This document shows positions 42,347 to 51,369 of a stretch of 51,409 nt of DNA, piece by piece. This stretch comes from an uncultured Clostridia bacterium. GTDB taxonomy: Bacteria > Bacillota > Clostridia > Christensenellales > Aristaeellaceae. Each line of letters starts with the position of its first letter. The first letter of the stretch is position 1. The notes below the pieces were generated by a model, which did not search any database, was not told the origin of the DNA, and worked only from the letters and a program-made list of their open reading frames with translations. A program made the translations under genes and the position numbers. The stretch spans positions 1 through 51,409 of the forward strand of contig CAMVHE010000015.1 in assembly GCA_947167215.1 (NCBI GenBank), read 5' to 3'.

Positions 42347-43702
42347 ATGCAAACCTTCTTACTCTTTACAATCATTATCCTTTCTGTTGTTCTTATGGTG
42401 CTTGCAATTTCCAAGCTAAAGATGCACCCGTTCATCGTTATGCTGCTGATTGCGATGGCGGTCGGTCTCATCTGGGGTGTTCTGTATCCGGAATCCGGAC
42501 TTACACCGACGGAGGTGGTCAACCAGGTTAAGGGTGGATTTGGTTCCATCATGACTTCCATCGGTATCGTAATTCTCTGTGGTACCATTATTGGTACCAT
42601 TCTGGAAAAGACTGGTGCTGCGCTTACAATGGCCAACACAATCCTTGGAATTGTAGGAGAAAAGAACAGTGTTGTGGCAATGGGTGCCATGGGTTACGTG
42701 ACTGGTATCCCGGTATTCTGTGATTCAGGATTTGTCGTTCTTTCTCCGATCAGCCGTGCTCTTGCCCAGCAGAGCAATACCTCCCTTGCAGTAATGGCAA
42801 CTGCGCTTTCCGGCGGTCTGTATGCTACTCACTGCCTTGTTCCTCCGACTCCTGGCCCCATCGCCATGGCAGGAACACTGGGTGCAGACCTTGGCCTTAC
42901 GATTCTCATTGGTCTGTTGGTCTCGATCCCTGCTGTGCTTGTTGCCATACTCTACGCTAAAAAAGTATCTTCTACAGTAAACATTCCTGCCAACTCTGAG
43001 TATACATTGGAAGAGCTGAAGAAGAAATACGGAAAGCTTCCCAGCCCCGGCCGAAGCTTTGCCCCGATTTTCCTGCCGATTATCCTGATTGCCCTGGCGT
43101 CTATTGTTGACTTCCCGTCAAAGCCGCTCGGAACAGGAGCTGTCTATCAGATAGTCATGTTTATCGGTAATCCAGTGGTGGCATTGCTGTTGGGCGTGTT
43201 CCTCTCCATTTCCCTGATCCCAGAATCTGAAAAGAAAAACACACTTGACTGGATCACACAGGGCGTGACAGATTCTGCCGGCATCCTGGCAATTACCGGT
43301 GCAGGTTCCTCCTTCGGTGCCATCCTTAAGATGATGCCAATTGCTGCCAGCGTTGGAGGCCTTGTCAATTCCGGACTGGGCGTACTGATTCCATTTATCA
43401 TTGCTATGATTCTCAAACTTGCCATGGGCGCTTCTACGGTTGCCATGATCACGACGGCGGGTATGATGGCGCCTCTTATGGAGACAATGGGTTATACTTC
43501 ACCGGTTGCCAAGGTACTGGTTGTGCTGGCAATTGGTGCTGGTTCCATGGTTGCTTCCCATGCAAATGACTCCTACTTCTGGGTGGTGTCCCAGTTCTCT
43601 GACATGAAGACGGAAGACGCCTACAAGTGTCAGACCGGCATGACGGCTGTTATGGGTATTACAATCATCATACTGCTGTTCATCGTTTCCCTTTTCATCT
43701 GA
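42347..43702 (+). CDS. GntP-family gluconate/sugar acid permease
   Basis: 451 residues, about twelve or more helices. Seen: IAMAVGLIWGV near residue 30, GFGSIMTSIGIVILCGTIIG (near 63-82), TGIPVFCDSGFVVL (residues ~120-133), LVPPTPGPIAMAGTLG (residues ~164-179), and SHANDSYFWVVSQFSDM near 405-420, all GntP hallmarks. Imports gluconate, glycerate or a related acid with H+. AAAGAGGAG precedes the ATG. No glycerate or gluconate kinase is present in the window. Confidence 0.94.
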   Translation: MQTFLLFTIIILSVVLMVLAISKLKMHPFIVMLLIAMAVGLIWGVLYPESGLTPTEVVNQVKGGFGSIMTSIGIVILCGTIIGTILEKTGAALTMANTILGIVGEKNSVVAMGAMGYVTGIPVFCDSGFVVLSPISRALAQQSNTSLAVMATALSGGLYATHCLVPPTPGPIAMAGTLGADLGLTILIGLLVSIPAVLVAILYAKKVSSTVNIPANSEYTLEELKKKYGKLPSPGRSFAPIFLPIILIALASIVDFPSKPLGTGAVYQIVMFIGNPVVALLLGVFLSISLIPESEKKNTLDWITQGVTDSAGILAITGAGSSFGAILKMMPIAASVGGLVNSGLGVLIPFIIAMILKLAMGASTVAMITTAGMMAPLMETMGYTSPVAKVLVVLAIGAGSMVASHANDSYFWVVSQFSDMKTEDAYKCQTGMTAVMGITIIILLFIVSLFI

Positions 43703-43711
43703 TGACAGGTT

Positions 43712-43753
43712 GAAAAACGAGCTTCCTTCCCAGCAAAGGAGGCTCGTTTTTTC
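43712..43753 (+). terminator. Terminator after GntP
   Basis: Stem AAAACGAGCTTCCTT pairing with AAGGAGGCTCGTTTT (one G-T), followed by TTTTTTC. Confidence 0.88.
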
Positions 43754-43930
43754 TTAATTCAGTCAAATTCCGGTATGTTTTCGGAGGGTGAAAGCCAGTA
43801 TACCCGGAGCTTATGCGGTGCTCTTTTTCCTTGGCAGGACGATGGGAAAGCAGTGAGCGGGTAAGCCTTACTATAGAAAACTCAGAAAAAGAAAAAGGGC
43901 AGGCCAGAGAAGATTTTACAGAAATTCTCG

Positions 43931-43958
43931 TTGACAAATTGCCCTTGATGAATACAAT
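43931..43958 (+). promoter_or_regulatory. Predicted strong promoter of the TrmH-family gene
   Basis: Consensus TTGACA (43931-43936), 16-bp spacer, TACAAT (43953-43958). Predicted start near 43965. The stretch from 43754 to 43930 upstream shows no gene. Confidence 0.65.
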
Positions 43959-44001
43959 GAGGCAGGACCATGCAAAATATAAGACTTGCATGGTCCGCCT
44001 C
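43959..44001 (+). promoter_or_regulatory. Hairpin at the predicted 5' end of the TrmH transcript
   Basis: Perfect 11-bp stem GGACCATGCAA (43965-43975) / TTGCATGGTCC (43986-43996), 10-base loop, extended by GAGG-C / G-CCTC to 16 bp with one bulged A. No T-run follows, so it is not a terminator. The predicted start coincides with the base of the 11-bp stem. Confidence 0.6.
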
Positions 44002-44057
44002 AACTTCACTTTTTCCGGAATTACAAAAGATTGTTCTTTCCTGAAATGGAGATATAC

Positions 44058-44870
44058 ATGACTATCATTGAACTGAATGCCGGAGAGCATTCTGATAACA
44101 ATTACTTTTATCATCTGACAGACGCTCAGCTTCGCAGCAGACAGGAGCCTGAGAAGGGAATGTTTATAGCGGAAGGGCCGAAAGTGGTGCACGCTGCCCT
44201 GGATGCAGGCTATGAACCTCTTTCCCTGCTGATGCGGAAAAAGTTTGTTGGGGACAAGCAGGGAATCAGCATCCTGGCCAGGTGTCCTCAAGTTCCTGTT
44301 TACACGGGAACGGATGAAGCTCTTTCTGATATAACGGGCTTTCGTCTGGAACGTTCCTGGGTGCTTTGCGCCATGCGAAGGCCAAAACCGCAAATGCCGG
44401 AAGAAGTGCTGAAGGACGCCAGCCGGATTGCGGTGCTGGAAGGTATCACAGAACCCTCGAATGTTGGTGCAATTTTTCGATCGGCTGCAGCACTTTCGGT
44501 GGATGGAATTCTTCTTTCACCGAACTGCTGTGATCCTTTTCATCGCAGAGCTGTCCGGGTATGCATGGGGGCCGTTATGCGGATTCCCTGGGCCAGGCTG
44601 CATACCATGACGCCCTTTGAACTCCTCCGCCAGAATGGTTTTACCACCGTAGGGCTAGCGCTAACGAAAGACAGCATCCCTCTGGATGCACCGGATCTCC
44701 TTAAATATGAAAAATTAGCGCTTTTTCTCGGGACGGAGGATACAGGACTTTGCGAAGAAACGATTGCGTCATGTGATTACTCAGCTATCATTCCCATGGC
44801 GCGGGGAATAGATTCCCTTAACGTTGGCGCTGCGGCTGCCATTGCATTCTGGCAGTTTCGTAAGCGATAG
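44058..44870 (+). CDS. TrmH/SpoU-family RNA 2'-O-methyltransferase
   Basis: 270 residues from ATG 44058 (ATGGAGATATAC upstream); the longer frame to 43986 starts inside the leader hairpin and is rejected. Methylates a ribose 2'-OH in tRNA or rRNA using SAM bound in a deep trefoil knot. Seen: N-terminal substrate-binding part with MFIAEGPKVVHAAL, motif 1 GITEPSNVGAIFRSAAAL, motif 2 LFLGTEDTGL and motif 3 IPMARGIDSLNVGAAAAIAFW. All three SpoU motifs are canonical; RNA target unknown. Monocistronic with its own promoter and leader hairpin. Confidence 0.92.
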   Translation: MTIIELNAGEHSDNNYFYHLTDAQLRSRQEPEKGMFIAEGPKVVHAALDAGYEPLSLLMRKKFVGDKQGISILARCPQVPVYTGTDEALSDITGFRLERSWVLCAMRRPKPQMPEEVLKDASRIAVLEGITEPSNVGAIFRSAAALSVDGILLSPNCCDPFHRRAVRVCMGAVMRIPWARLHTMTPFELLRQNGFTTVGLALTKDSIPLDAPDLLKYEKLALFLGTEDTGLCEETIASCDYSAIIPMARGIDSLNVGAAAAIAFWQFRKR

Positions 44871-45448
44871 TTTCCGGTGCAGAAATCTGGAAATAGTTCC
44901 TGATAAGTATCCTTCGGATGTTTCTCAGTGCTTTCCTTAGTCATTCAGTGAAAAGCCTTCCGTGTATGATACTCCTGACGCTGTTTTATAGAAGCAGGAT
45001 TTCCTACATGGAAGGCTTATTATTAATAAAGCTTTTAGCAGCAAACGTGAACAGAAAATACTGCCGAGGAAAAGTGTGCGCCTCGAAGAAACGGAGGAGC
45101 CGCAGAAGTGAAATAGAACAATCCTGAATGTCATTCCTGCCGAATCATTCAGCAAGGTGCATCGTATTTCATTTGGCAGATTCTGTTGATTAGGTCCTCC
45201 AGTAAATATATCAGCTTCGCCGGCTCTGATTTGAAAGTGCGGAAAGAAAGGTAATCCATTTGAAAAGGAATTTTGGAGCACCTGGAAAAAGGAGTTTTTT
45301 TTCAGGATACGGGGATGGTAAATAAAAAATTGCATTATTTCGTTTTTTAGTATTTACTTTTTGGCTCTAACATACTAAAATAATCTGGATTTCTGCAGGA
45401 TGCATATAGCATTAATGCAGAAAAAATCTAAGAAGGGAAGAAACTAAT
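44871..45448 (+). other. Intergenic region with two inverted repeats before oppA
   Basis: About 580 bases without a recognised gene. It holds a large hairpin: AAGCCTTCCGTGTA (44953-44966) / TACATGGAAGGCTT (45005-45018), 14 bp with one G-U pair and a 38-base loop that itself contains TCCTG / CAGGA. Further on, TTTTAGTAT (45345-45353) / ATACTAAAA (45372-45380) is a 9-bp dyad in the AT-rich stretch that should hold the opp promoter, and TCTGCA / TGCAGA flanks 45391-45418. A - strand frame (44937-45335) looks accidental. Confidence 0.45.
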
Positions 45449-47098
45449 ATGAAAAAGCTGTTTTGTTTGCTGTTTGCGTTAGCGCTGCTGGTCTCCTGCA
45501 CCGTTTTCGCAGTGGCGGAAGAAAAGTACCTGGGCGTTATGCTGAGCACCAACGTGATGAGCCTGGATACCAATCTGGCAACCGACGGCGAATCCTTTGA
45601 AGTAATTGCTGACTGCATTGACGGATTGATGCAGATGGATGCAGACGGCGCGGCTATTCCTGCTATTGCAGAAAGCTACGATCTGAGCGAAGATGGTACA
45701 GTATATACTTTCCATCTGCGGGATGCCAAGTGGTCCAACGGCGCTGCCGTTACCGCTCATGACTTTGAATTTGCCTGGAAACGCATTGCGAAAGAAGCAG
45801 GCGAGTATGCCTATCTGATGGATACTAGCGTGGGCTGCATCAAGAATGCTGACGCAATCATTTATGAAGGCGCCGATCCCGAGACGCTGGGAGTGGAAGC
45901 GGTGGATGACAAGACCTTCGTTGTCACGCTGGAAGTTCCTGTTTCCTTCTTCCCCAGCCTGATGTATTTCCCGACCTTCTATCCTATCAATGAAGCATTC
46001 TACACCAGCCTGGAGGAAGGCACCTATGGAACCAGCCCCGAGACCTTCCTGAGCAATGGCGCTTTCGTAATGGAAGATTACACTCCTGGTACCGCTACTC
46101 TGTCTTTGAAGAAGAATGCCGATTACTGGGATGCTGATCGCGTGAAGCTTTCCGGCATCAAGTACCAGGTGGTTGGCTCCTCTGACAACGCTCTGACTGC
46201 ATATCGTACCGGAGCACTGGATCTGGTTACTATTTCCGGCAACCAGGTGGCAGCAGCTCAGAAGGATACGGCCTTGAACCAGAACCTGGAAGTGACTGGT
46301 GCGGGTTACCTGTGGTACATGTCTTTCAGCCAGACTGAAAAGAATGCCCAGAACGGCAAACTGGCCAACGCTAACCTGCGTCTGGCGATCTCCAACGCTA
46401 TCGACCGGGACAATCTGGTGGATAACTATGTGATGGATGGCTCCCTGGCCACCTATACTGCAGTTCCTCCTCAGTTCGCTGCCAGCAGCACTACCGGTGA
46501 AGATTTCTCTGCCGATCAGGACGCCTTCCTGGATTATGTAGGATATGATCCGGAAAAAGCTTTGGAGTATTATGAAGCTGCGAAGGCAGAACTTGGCGTA
46601 GACAGCTTCGAATTTACCATGATCTATGGCAATAATGAAGGTGACGAGGTGGCAAAGGTGGCTCAGGCCATCAAGGAAGACGTGGAATATGCGCTGCCCG
46701 GCCTTACTATCAACCTGCAGCCCATGACCAAGGCAGAGCGTCTGGACAAGATGCAGAACGACAACTATGATATTGCACTTACCCGCTGGGGTCCTGACTA
46801 TGCTGACCCCATGACCTACCTGGGCATGTGGATTACTGACAACTCCAACAACTACGGTTTCTGGAGCAATGCGGAATATGATCAGCTGATCAAGGACTGC
46901 ACCGTTGGTGCCTACATTACCGATTACGATGCCCGCTGGGCAGCAATGTTTGAAGCTGAAACGCTGGTTATGAAGGAAGCTGTCATCGCGCCCCTGTATA
47001 CCAAGGCTAATGCAAACCTGATCGCAGCAGGCGTTGAAGGCGTGGAATTCCACCCTGTAGCCCTGAACCGGGTATATAAGAACGCGACCATTGAATAA
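45449..47098 (+). CDS. oppA: Oligopeptide-binding protein
   Basis: 549 residues, family-5 solute-binding protein. Seen: signal peptide MKKLFCLLFALALLVSC; a lipobox-like LVSC is present, but VFAVA-EEK offers a type I site, so lipoprotein versus soluble secreted form is undecided. Mature part has SLDTNLATDGESFEV, YTFHLRDAKWSNGAAVTAHDFEFAWKR (residues ~90-116), the family signature around the peptide-binding lobe, and RWGPDYADPMTYLGMW near 446. AAGAAGGGAAG precedes the ATG. Followed by a stem-loop and oppBCDF. Confidence 0.94.
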   Translation: MKKLFCLLFALALLVSCTVFAVAEEKYLGVMLSTNVMSLDTNLATDGESFEVIADCIDGLMQMDADGAAIPAIAESYDLSEDGTVYTFHLRDAKWSNGAAVTAHDFEFAWKRIAKEAGEYAYLMDTSVGCIKNADAIIYEGADPETLGVEAVDDKTFVVTLEVPVSFFPSLMYFPTFYPINEAFYTSLEEGTYGTSPETFLSNGAFVMEDYTPGTATLSLKKNADYWDADRVKLSGIKYQVVGSSDNALTAYRTGALDLVTISGNQVAAAQKDTALNQNLEVTGAGYLWYMSFSQTEKNAQNGKLANANLRLAISNAIDRDNLVDNYVMDGSLATYTAVPPQFAASSTTGEDFSADQDAFLDYVGYDPEKALEYYEAAKAELGVDSFEFTMIYGNNEGDEVAKVAQAIKEDVEYALPGLTINLQPMTKAERLDKMQNDNYDIALTRWGPDYADPMTYLGMWITDNSNNYGFWSNAEYDQLIKDCTVGAYITDYDARWAAMFEAETLVMKEAVIAPLYTKANANLIAAGVEGVEFHPVALNRVYKNATIE

Positions 47099-47136
47099 TC
47101 GGAAACCACTTTGCGAGAAATAAGAATTCTCTTCCG

Positions 47137-47166
47137 TCAGAGCGGTCTTTTCTAAGGCCGCTCTGA
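47137..47166 (+). terminator. Stem-loop between oppA and oppB
   Basis: 9-bp stem TCAGAGCGG / CCGCTCTGA, 12-base loop, followed by TAATTTCTT. Weak T-run, so probably a partial terminator or RNA stabiliser favouring oppA expression. Confidence 0.65.
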
Positions 47167-47195
47167 TAATTTCTTATTAAAGGATTGTTGATCGT

Positions 47196-48143
47196 ATGTT
47201 GAAGTACATACTGAAACGAATTGGGATGGCCCTGCTGACGCTGCTCATCATTACGTTCCTGCTGTTTTTCCTGGTACGGATTATGCCGGGAAATCCCTTC
47301 CCTTCGGAACGTATGAGTGCAGAGCAAATAGCTAATAAGCGGGCGGAAATGGGCCTGGATGATCCCATTTTGACCCAATTTATCCGCTACATGGGCAATG
47401 TGCTTCAGGGGGACTTTGGCAAAGGAACCTCGCTGTACAACGGAGCACCTATCAAAACGGTGTTGAGCACTGCCATTTCTAATTCCTTCCGTATCGGCGG
47501 CGTTGCCATTGTGCTTGGCACGCTGGTTGGACTCCTGCTTGGCATTACTGCTGCGCTGAATAAGGGAAAATTTCTGGATGGATTCTGCACGGTTTTTTCC
47601 ATTTTGGGTGTGTGCGTGCCGTCCTATGTGTTTTTGATTTTTCTGCAATACACCTTTTCCTTTAAGATCCCTTTTTTCCCGTACTTCTTTGATCCCAACC
47701 GGTTTGCGTTTTCTGCCATTATTCCCTCTCTTTCCCTTAGTCTTTTCACCATGTCTACCATTGCCCGTTTTACACGGAATGAAATGGTGGAGGTGTTCGA
47801 CAGCGATTATGTGCGTCTGGCGGAAGCAAAGGGAATGTTTGGCCGGAAGCTGGTTCTAAAGCACGTGCTCCGCAATGCTCTGATCCCCATTGTTACCGTG
47901 CTGGCCCCCCTGGTGGTGGATTTGCTCACCGGTGCACTGGTGGTGGAAAAGATATATGGTATCAACGGCATCGGCAAACTGATGGTGGATGCAATCACGG
48001 GAGAAGGCATTGATTACAATTATGTGCTTGCCCTCGGTATTCTTTATTCCACACTGTACATTGGTATAATGCTGATTGTGGACCTGCTTTACGGTGTGCT
48101 GGATCCACGCATCCGTGTATCAGCCAAGGGAAAGGAGGCGTAA
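47196..48143 (+). CDS. oppB: Oligopeptide ABC permease OppB
   Basis: 315 residues, about six membrane helices. Seen: N-terminal KYILKRIGMALLTLLIITF, then FLVRIMPGNPFPSERMS, and the cytoplasmic loop YVRLAEAKGMFGRKLVLKHVLRNALIP (near 208-234), the EAA loop of Opp/Dpp-type permeases that docks with the ATPases. One half of the membrane channel; OppC is the other. Start ATG 47196 with AAAGGATTG upstream. Confidence 0.94.
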   Translation: MLKYILKRIGMALLTLLIITFLLFFLVRIMPGNPFPSERMSAEQIANKRAEMGLDDPILTQFIRYMGNVLQGDFGKGTSLYNGAPIKTVLSTAISNSFRIGGVAIVLGTLVGLLLGITAALNKGKFLDGFCTVFSILGVCVPSYVFLIFLQYTFSFKIPFFPYFFDPNRFAFSAIIPSLSLSLFTMSTIARFTRNEMVEVFDSDYVRLAEAKGMFGRKLVLKHVLRNALIPIVTVLAPLVVDLLTGALVVEKIYGINGIGKLMVDAITGEGIDYNYVLALGILYSTLYIGIMLIVDLLYGVLDPRIRVSAKGKEA

Positions 48144-48145
48144 AG

Positions 48146-49186
48146 ATGGCAAAGAAAAATATCCAGCCTGCTGTGGCAGCTCCGGCCTATGTGCCTGTGA
48201 AAGATGACTTTGTGTTCCTTTCCCATCGGGATATTCACACCGATGCCAACTTTGCCTCACAAAGCTACTGGAAGGGTGTGTTTACCCACTTCTTCAAAAA
48301 TAGACGGGCAGTGGTAGGCCTGGTGATCATCGCGGTGATCATCTTTTTTGCAGTCGTAGGACCCATCATGAATTCCTTCGGTTACCGGGACATTGTGCAA
48401 TACCGCAATGAAAAGAATAAGCGGGTGGTAGCCAAAGGAATTGAGCCTCAGATTCCCTGGCTTCATAAACTTCTGACCGGAGAAGAGCTGGAAGGCAATT
48501 TTGCAGAGTACACTTTTCTTTTTGGTACCGATGATCTTGGTCGTGATCTTTGGACCCGTACCTGGTATGGAGCCCGGGTTTCTCTGCTGATTGCCTTTGT
48601 GACTATCATCATTGATATGATCATTGGCATGAGCTACGGGCTGATCTCGGGATATTTCGGTGGTATGGTGGACAATGTCATGCAACGCTTCGTGGAAATT
48701 GCCAACAGCGTGCCTAGGCTGGTGATCGTGTCCGTGCTGGCGATTTTTATGCCCAAAGGAATGGGACTGGTGATTGTGGCGCTGCTTTTGACGGAATGGA
48801 TCGGCATGAGCAAAATCGCCCGTGCGGAAATGTTGAAAATCAAGGAGCAGGAATACGTGCTTGCAAGCCGTACTCTTGGCGCCGGAAGCAGCCATATCAT
48901 TTTCAAGGAAATTCTGCCCAATACTATCGGACCGATTATTACCCAGGTGATGTTTTCCATTCCGACTGCCATTTTTACAGAGGCTTTTCTGAGCTTCGTT
49001 GGAGTGGGCATTGTGCTGCCTCAGTGTTCTGTTGGCACCTTGATCGAGGACGGCTTCAATAACATTACTACTCTGCCTTATCAGATCCTGCCGCCGATCC
49101 TGGTGCTTGCCCTGCTGATGCTGGGCTTCAATTTCATCGGTGACGGGCTTAGAGAAGCGCTTGCCCCGAAGCTGGAAGATATGTAA
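48146..49186 (+). CDS. oppC: Oligopeptide ABC permease OppC
   Basis: 346 residues. Seen: cytoplasmic N-terminus, first helix near residue 60, a periplasmic-side loop with LFGTDDLGRDLWTRTWYGARVSL (residues ~127-149), an OppC/DppC hallmark, and the EAA loop YVLASRTLGAGSSHIIFKEILPN (residues ~237-259). ATG is 2 bases past the oppB stop with AAGGAGGCG upstream, so translation is coupled. Confidence 0.94.
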   Translation: MAKKNIQPAVAAPAYVPVKDDFVFLSHRDIHTDANFASQSYWKGVFTHFFKNRRAVVGLVIIAVIIFFAVVGPIMNSFGYRDIVQYRNEKNKRVVAKGIEPQIPWLHKLLTGEELEGNFAEYTFLFGTDDLGRDLWTRTWYGARVSLLIAFVTIIIDMIIGMSYGLISGYFGGMVDNVMQRFVEIANSVPRLVIVSVLAIFMPKGMGLVIVALLLTEWIGMSKIARAEMLKIKEQEYVLASRTLGAGSSHIIFKEILPNTIGPIITQVMFSIPTAIFTEAFLSFVGVGIVLPQCSVGTLIEDGFNNITTLPYQILPPILVLALLMLGFNFIGDGLREALAPKLEDM

Positions 49187-49199
49187 GGAGGATGAAAAG

Positions 49200-50285
49200 A
49201 TGAGTGAAGCGTCAAAAACCATCCTCGACATCAGGAACCTGGATATCTCCTTCAAGACCAACGCCGGCATCGTGCATGCCATCCGGGGCGTGAACCTGGA
49301 TCTCTGCAAGGGTGAAACAGTAGCCATCGTGGGTGAATCCGGTTCCGGAAAATCGGTGACCATGAAGGCAACGATGGGGCTTTTGGACAGCAATGCCATG
49401 GTGAACAGTGGCGAAATCCTTTACACCTATACCGATGAAAATGGAAAGGAAGTTACTGTGGATTTGCTCAAACTGCCGAAAAAGCAGTTACGTCAGCAAA
49501 TCAACGGGCAGCGCATTGCCATGGTCTTCCAGGATCCCATGACCAGTCTGGACCCTACGATGACCATTGGCAAGCAGATCATGGAGGGCATGTTCCTGCA
49601 CAAGAACATGGATAAGGATTCTGCCCGCGCCCGTGCCATCGAGCTGCTGGAGCTGGTGGGTATTCCGGACGCAGAAAAGCGTTTTAAGAACTATCCCCAT
49701 CAATTGTCCGGAGGCATGCGGCAGCGTGTGGTGATCGCTATTGCCCTGAGTGCAGAGCCGGAAATCCTCATTTGTGATGAACCGACCACAGCTTTGGACG
49801 TGACCATTCAGGCACGTATTCTGGAACTGATCATGGATATCCAGAAGAAAATGAAGCTGTCCGTTATTTATATCACGCACGATCTTGGGGTGGTAGCTAA
49901 GGTGGCGGACTATGTGGACGTCATGTACGCCGGAAAGATTGTGGAAGTGGGTAATGTGAATGAGATTTTCTATGAGCCCAAGCATCCCTATACCTGGGGC
50001 CTGCTTTCTGCAATGCCCGATCTGGATACGGATGATGACCGACTGTATTCGATTCCCGGCAGTCCTCCCAACCTTCTGCATGAACCGAAGGGAGATGCTT
50101 TCGCTGCCAGAAATCAGTTTGCTATGGCTATCGACGAGAAGACCGAGCCCCCCCTGTTCCAGGTAAGCCGGACGCATTTTGCCGCTACATGGCTTCTGCA
50201 TCCTGATGCTCCGAAAATCGAAATGCCCAAAGAGCTGGAGGCGAGGCTGGAAAGGGCCAGAAAAGAGGTGGAAAAATATCTATGA
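49200..50285 (+). CDS. oppD: Oligopeptide ABC ATPase OppD
   Basis: 361 residues from ATG 49200 (TAAGGAGGATG upstream); a longer frame from 49140 overlaps oppC and is rejected. Seen: Walker A GESGSGKS near 43, [14 protein letters not shown] (Q-loop, near 108-121), signature LSGGMRQR near 169, Walker [15 protein letters not shown] (near 190-203), switch His in YITHDLGVV, and the OppD-specific C-terminal extension with [15 protein letters not shown]. Pairs with OppF to drive import. Confidence 0.95.
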   Translation: MSEASKTILDIRNLDISFKTNAGIVHAIRGVNLDLCKGETVAIVGESGSGKSVTMKATMGLLDSNAMVNSGEILYTYTDENGKEVTVDLLKLPKKQLRQQINGQRIAMVFQDPMTSLDPTMTIGKQIMEGMFLHKNMDKDSARARAIELLELVGIPDAEKRFKNYPHQLSGGMRQRVVIAIALSAEPEILICDEPTTALDVTIQARILELIMDIQKKMKLSVIYITHDLGVVAKVADYVDVMYAGKIVEVGNVNEIFYEPKHPYTWGLLSAMPDLDTDDDRLYSIPGSPPNLLHEPKGDAFAARNQFAMAIDEKTEPPLFQVSRTHFAATWLLHPDAPKIEMPKELEARLERARKEVEKYL

Positions 50286-51211
50286 GTGAGCCTTTGTTAA
50301 AGGTGGAAAATCTCAAACAGTATTTTCCAATCTCCCGGTCCTATATGGTAAAAGCCGTAAATGGAGTCTCCTTTGAAATCTACCCTGGAGAAACCTATGG
50401 CCTGGTAGGGGAGTCCGGTTCCGGTAAAACCACCATTGGCCGCAGTATCATACGGCTATATAACCCAACAGATGGAAAAGTGATTTTTAACGGACGGGAC
50501 ATTACAGGGAAAATGGATAATGCCACCCGGGACATGCTGCGGAAGGATATGCAGATGATTTTTCAGGACCCGATGGCATCCCTGAATCCCCGGAAAAAGG
50601 TGGAGGATATTATTGGAGAAGGGCTAGATATTCACCACCGTTTCACTTCCAAGCAGGATCGGTCAAACCAGATCAGCGAAATGCTGAAGAAGGTAGGCTT
50701 GAGTCCAGAACATGCAGCCCGCTATCCACACCAGTTTTCCGGAGGCCAGCGCCAGCGGGTGGGCATCGCGAGGGCACTGATCATGAATCCAAAGCTGATT
50801 ATCGCCGACGAATGCATTTCAGCTCTTGATGTGTCCATCCAGGCTCAGGTGGTGAACCTGATGAAGGATATTCAGGAAGAAACTGGATGCGCTTACCTGT
50901 TTATTGCACACGATCTGAGCATGGTAAAATATATTTCGGACCGTATCGGTGTGCTGCACCTGGGCTACCTGGTGGAAGCAGGAACCAAGGAGGAGATTTT
51001 CTCCAACCCGGTTCATCCCTATACCAAGTCTCTTCTCTCTGCCATTCCGCATCCCAATCCGGAGGTGGAAAAACGCAGACAATCCATCGCCTATGATTAC
51101 AAAACCAGTGGTATAGATTATACAAAAGGAACAGAGCATCGCATAGACGGATCGCATACGGTGCTGGCTACAGATGAGGAATTTACCCGTTGGACGTCAA
51201 AAAATCAGTAA
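50282..51211 (+). CDS. oppF: Oligopeptide ABC ATPase OppF
   Basis: 309 residues, overlapping oppD by 4 bases (ATGA). Seen: N-terminal LLKVENLKQYFP, Walker A GESGSGKTT near 43, MIFQDPMASLNPRK (near 98-111), signature FSGGQRQR near 154, Walker B LIIADECISALDVS (near 174-187; Cys where Pro is usual after DE), HDLSMVKYISDR and the family-specific HPYTKSLLSAIPHPNPE (near 244-260). Completes a canonical oppABCDF operon. Confidence 0.95.
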   Translation: MSEPLLKVENLKQYFPISRSYMVKAVNGVSFEIYPGETYGLVGESGSGKTTIGRSIIRLYNPTDGKVIFNGRDITGKMDNATRDMLRKDMQMIFQDPMASLNPRKKVEDIIGEGLDIHHRFTSKQDRSNQISEMLKKVGLSPEHAARYPHQFSGGQRQRVGIARALIMNPKLIIADECISALDVSIQAQVVNLMKDIQEETGCAYLFIAHDLSMVKYISDRIGVLHLGYLVEAGTKEEIFSNPVHPYTKSLLSAIPHPNPEVEKRRQSIAYDYKTSGIDYTKGTEHRIDGSHTVLATDEEFTRWTSKNQ

Positions 51212-51284
51212 TTATTTGCTTGTAAAGGGTAGATGATACCAAATAGCTTCTCCTTAACAGCATCAGGAGAAGCCGTATAAAAAG

Positions 51285-51337
51285 ATACAAAACAGGTCTT
51301 CAAGAATTCGCTTTTTGAAGGCCTGTTTTGTATTTTT
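51285..51337 (+). terminator. Terminator of the opp operon
   Basis: Long stem ATACAAAACAGG-T-CTTCAA pairing with TTGAAG-G-CCTGTTTTGTAT, then TTTTTC. Confidence 0.9.
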
Positions 51338-51369
51338 CATTATTTATTTGTACGTTTTCATCAATCGTA

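Noticed and set aside
44937-45335. 132-codon - strand frame before oppA
   Set aside because: No start site, no family, lies across the large hairpin; likely accidental.
45479-47053. 524-codon open frame opposite oppA
   Set aside because: Antisense to a clear oppA; composition explained by codon bias of the + strand gene; no ribosome site or family motif.
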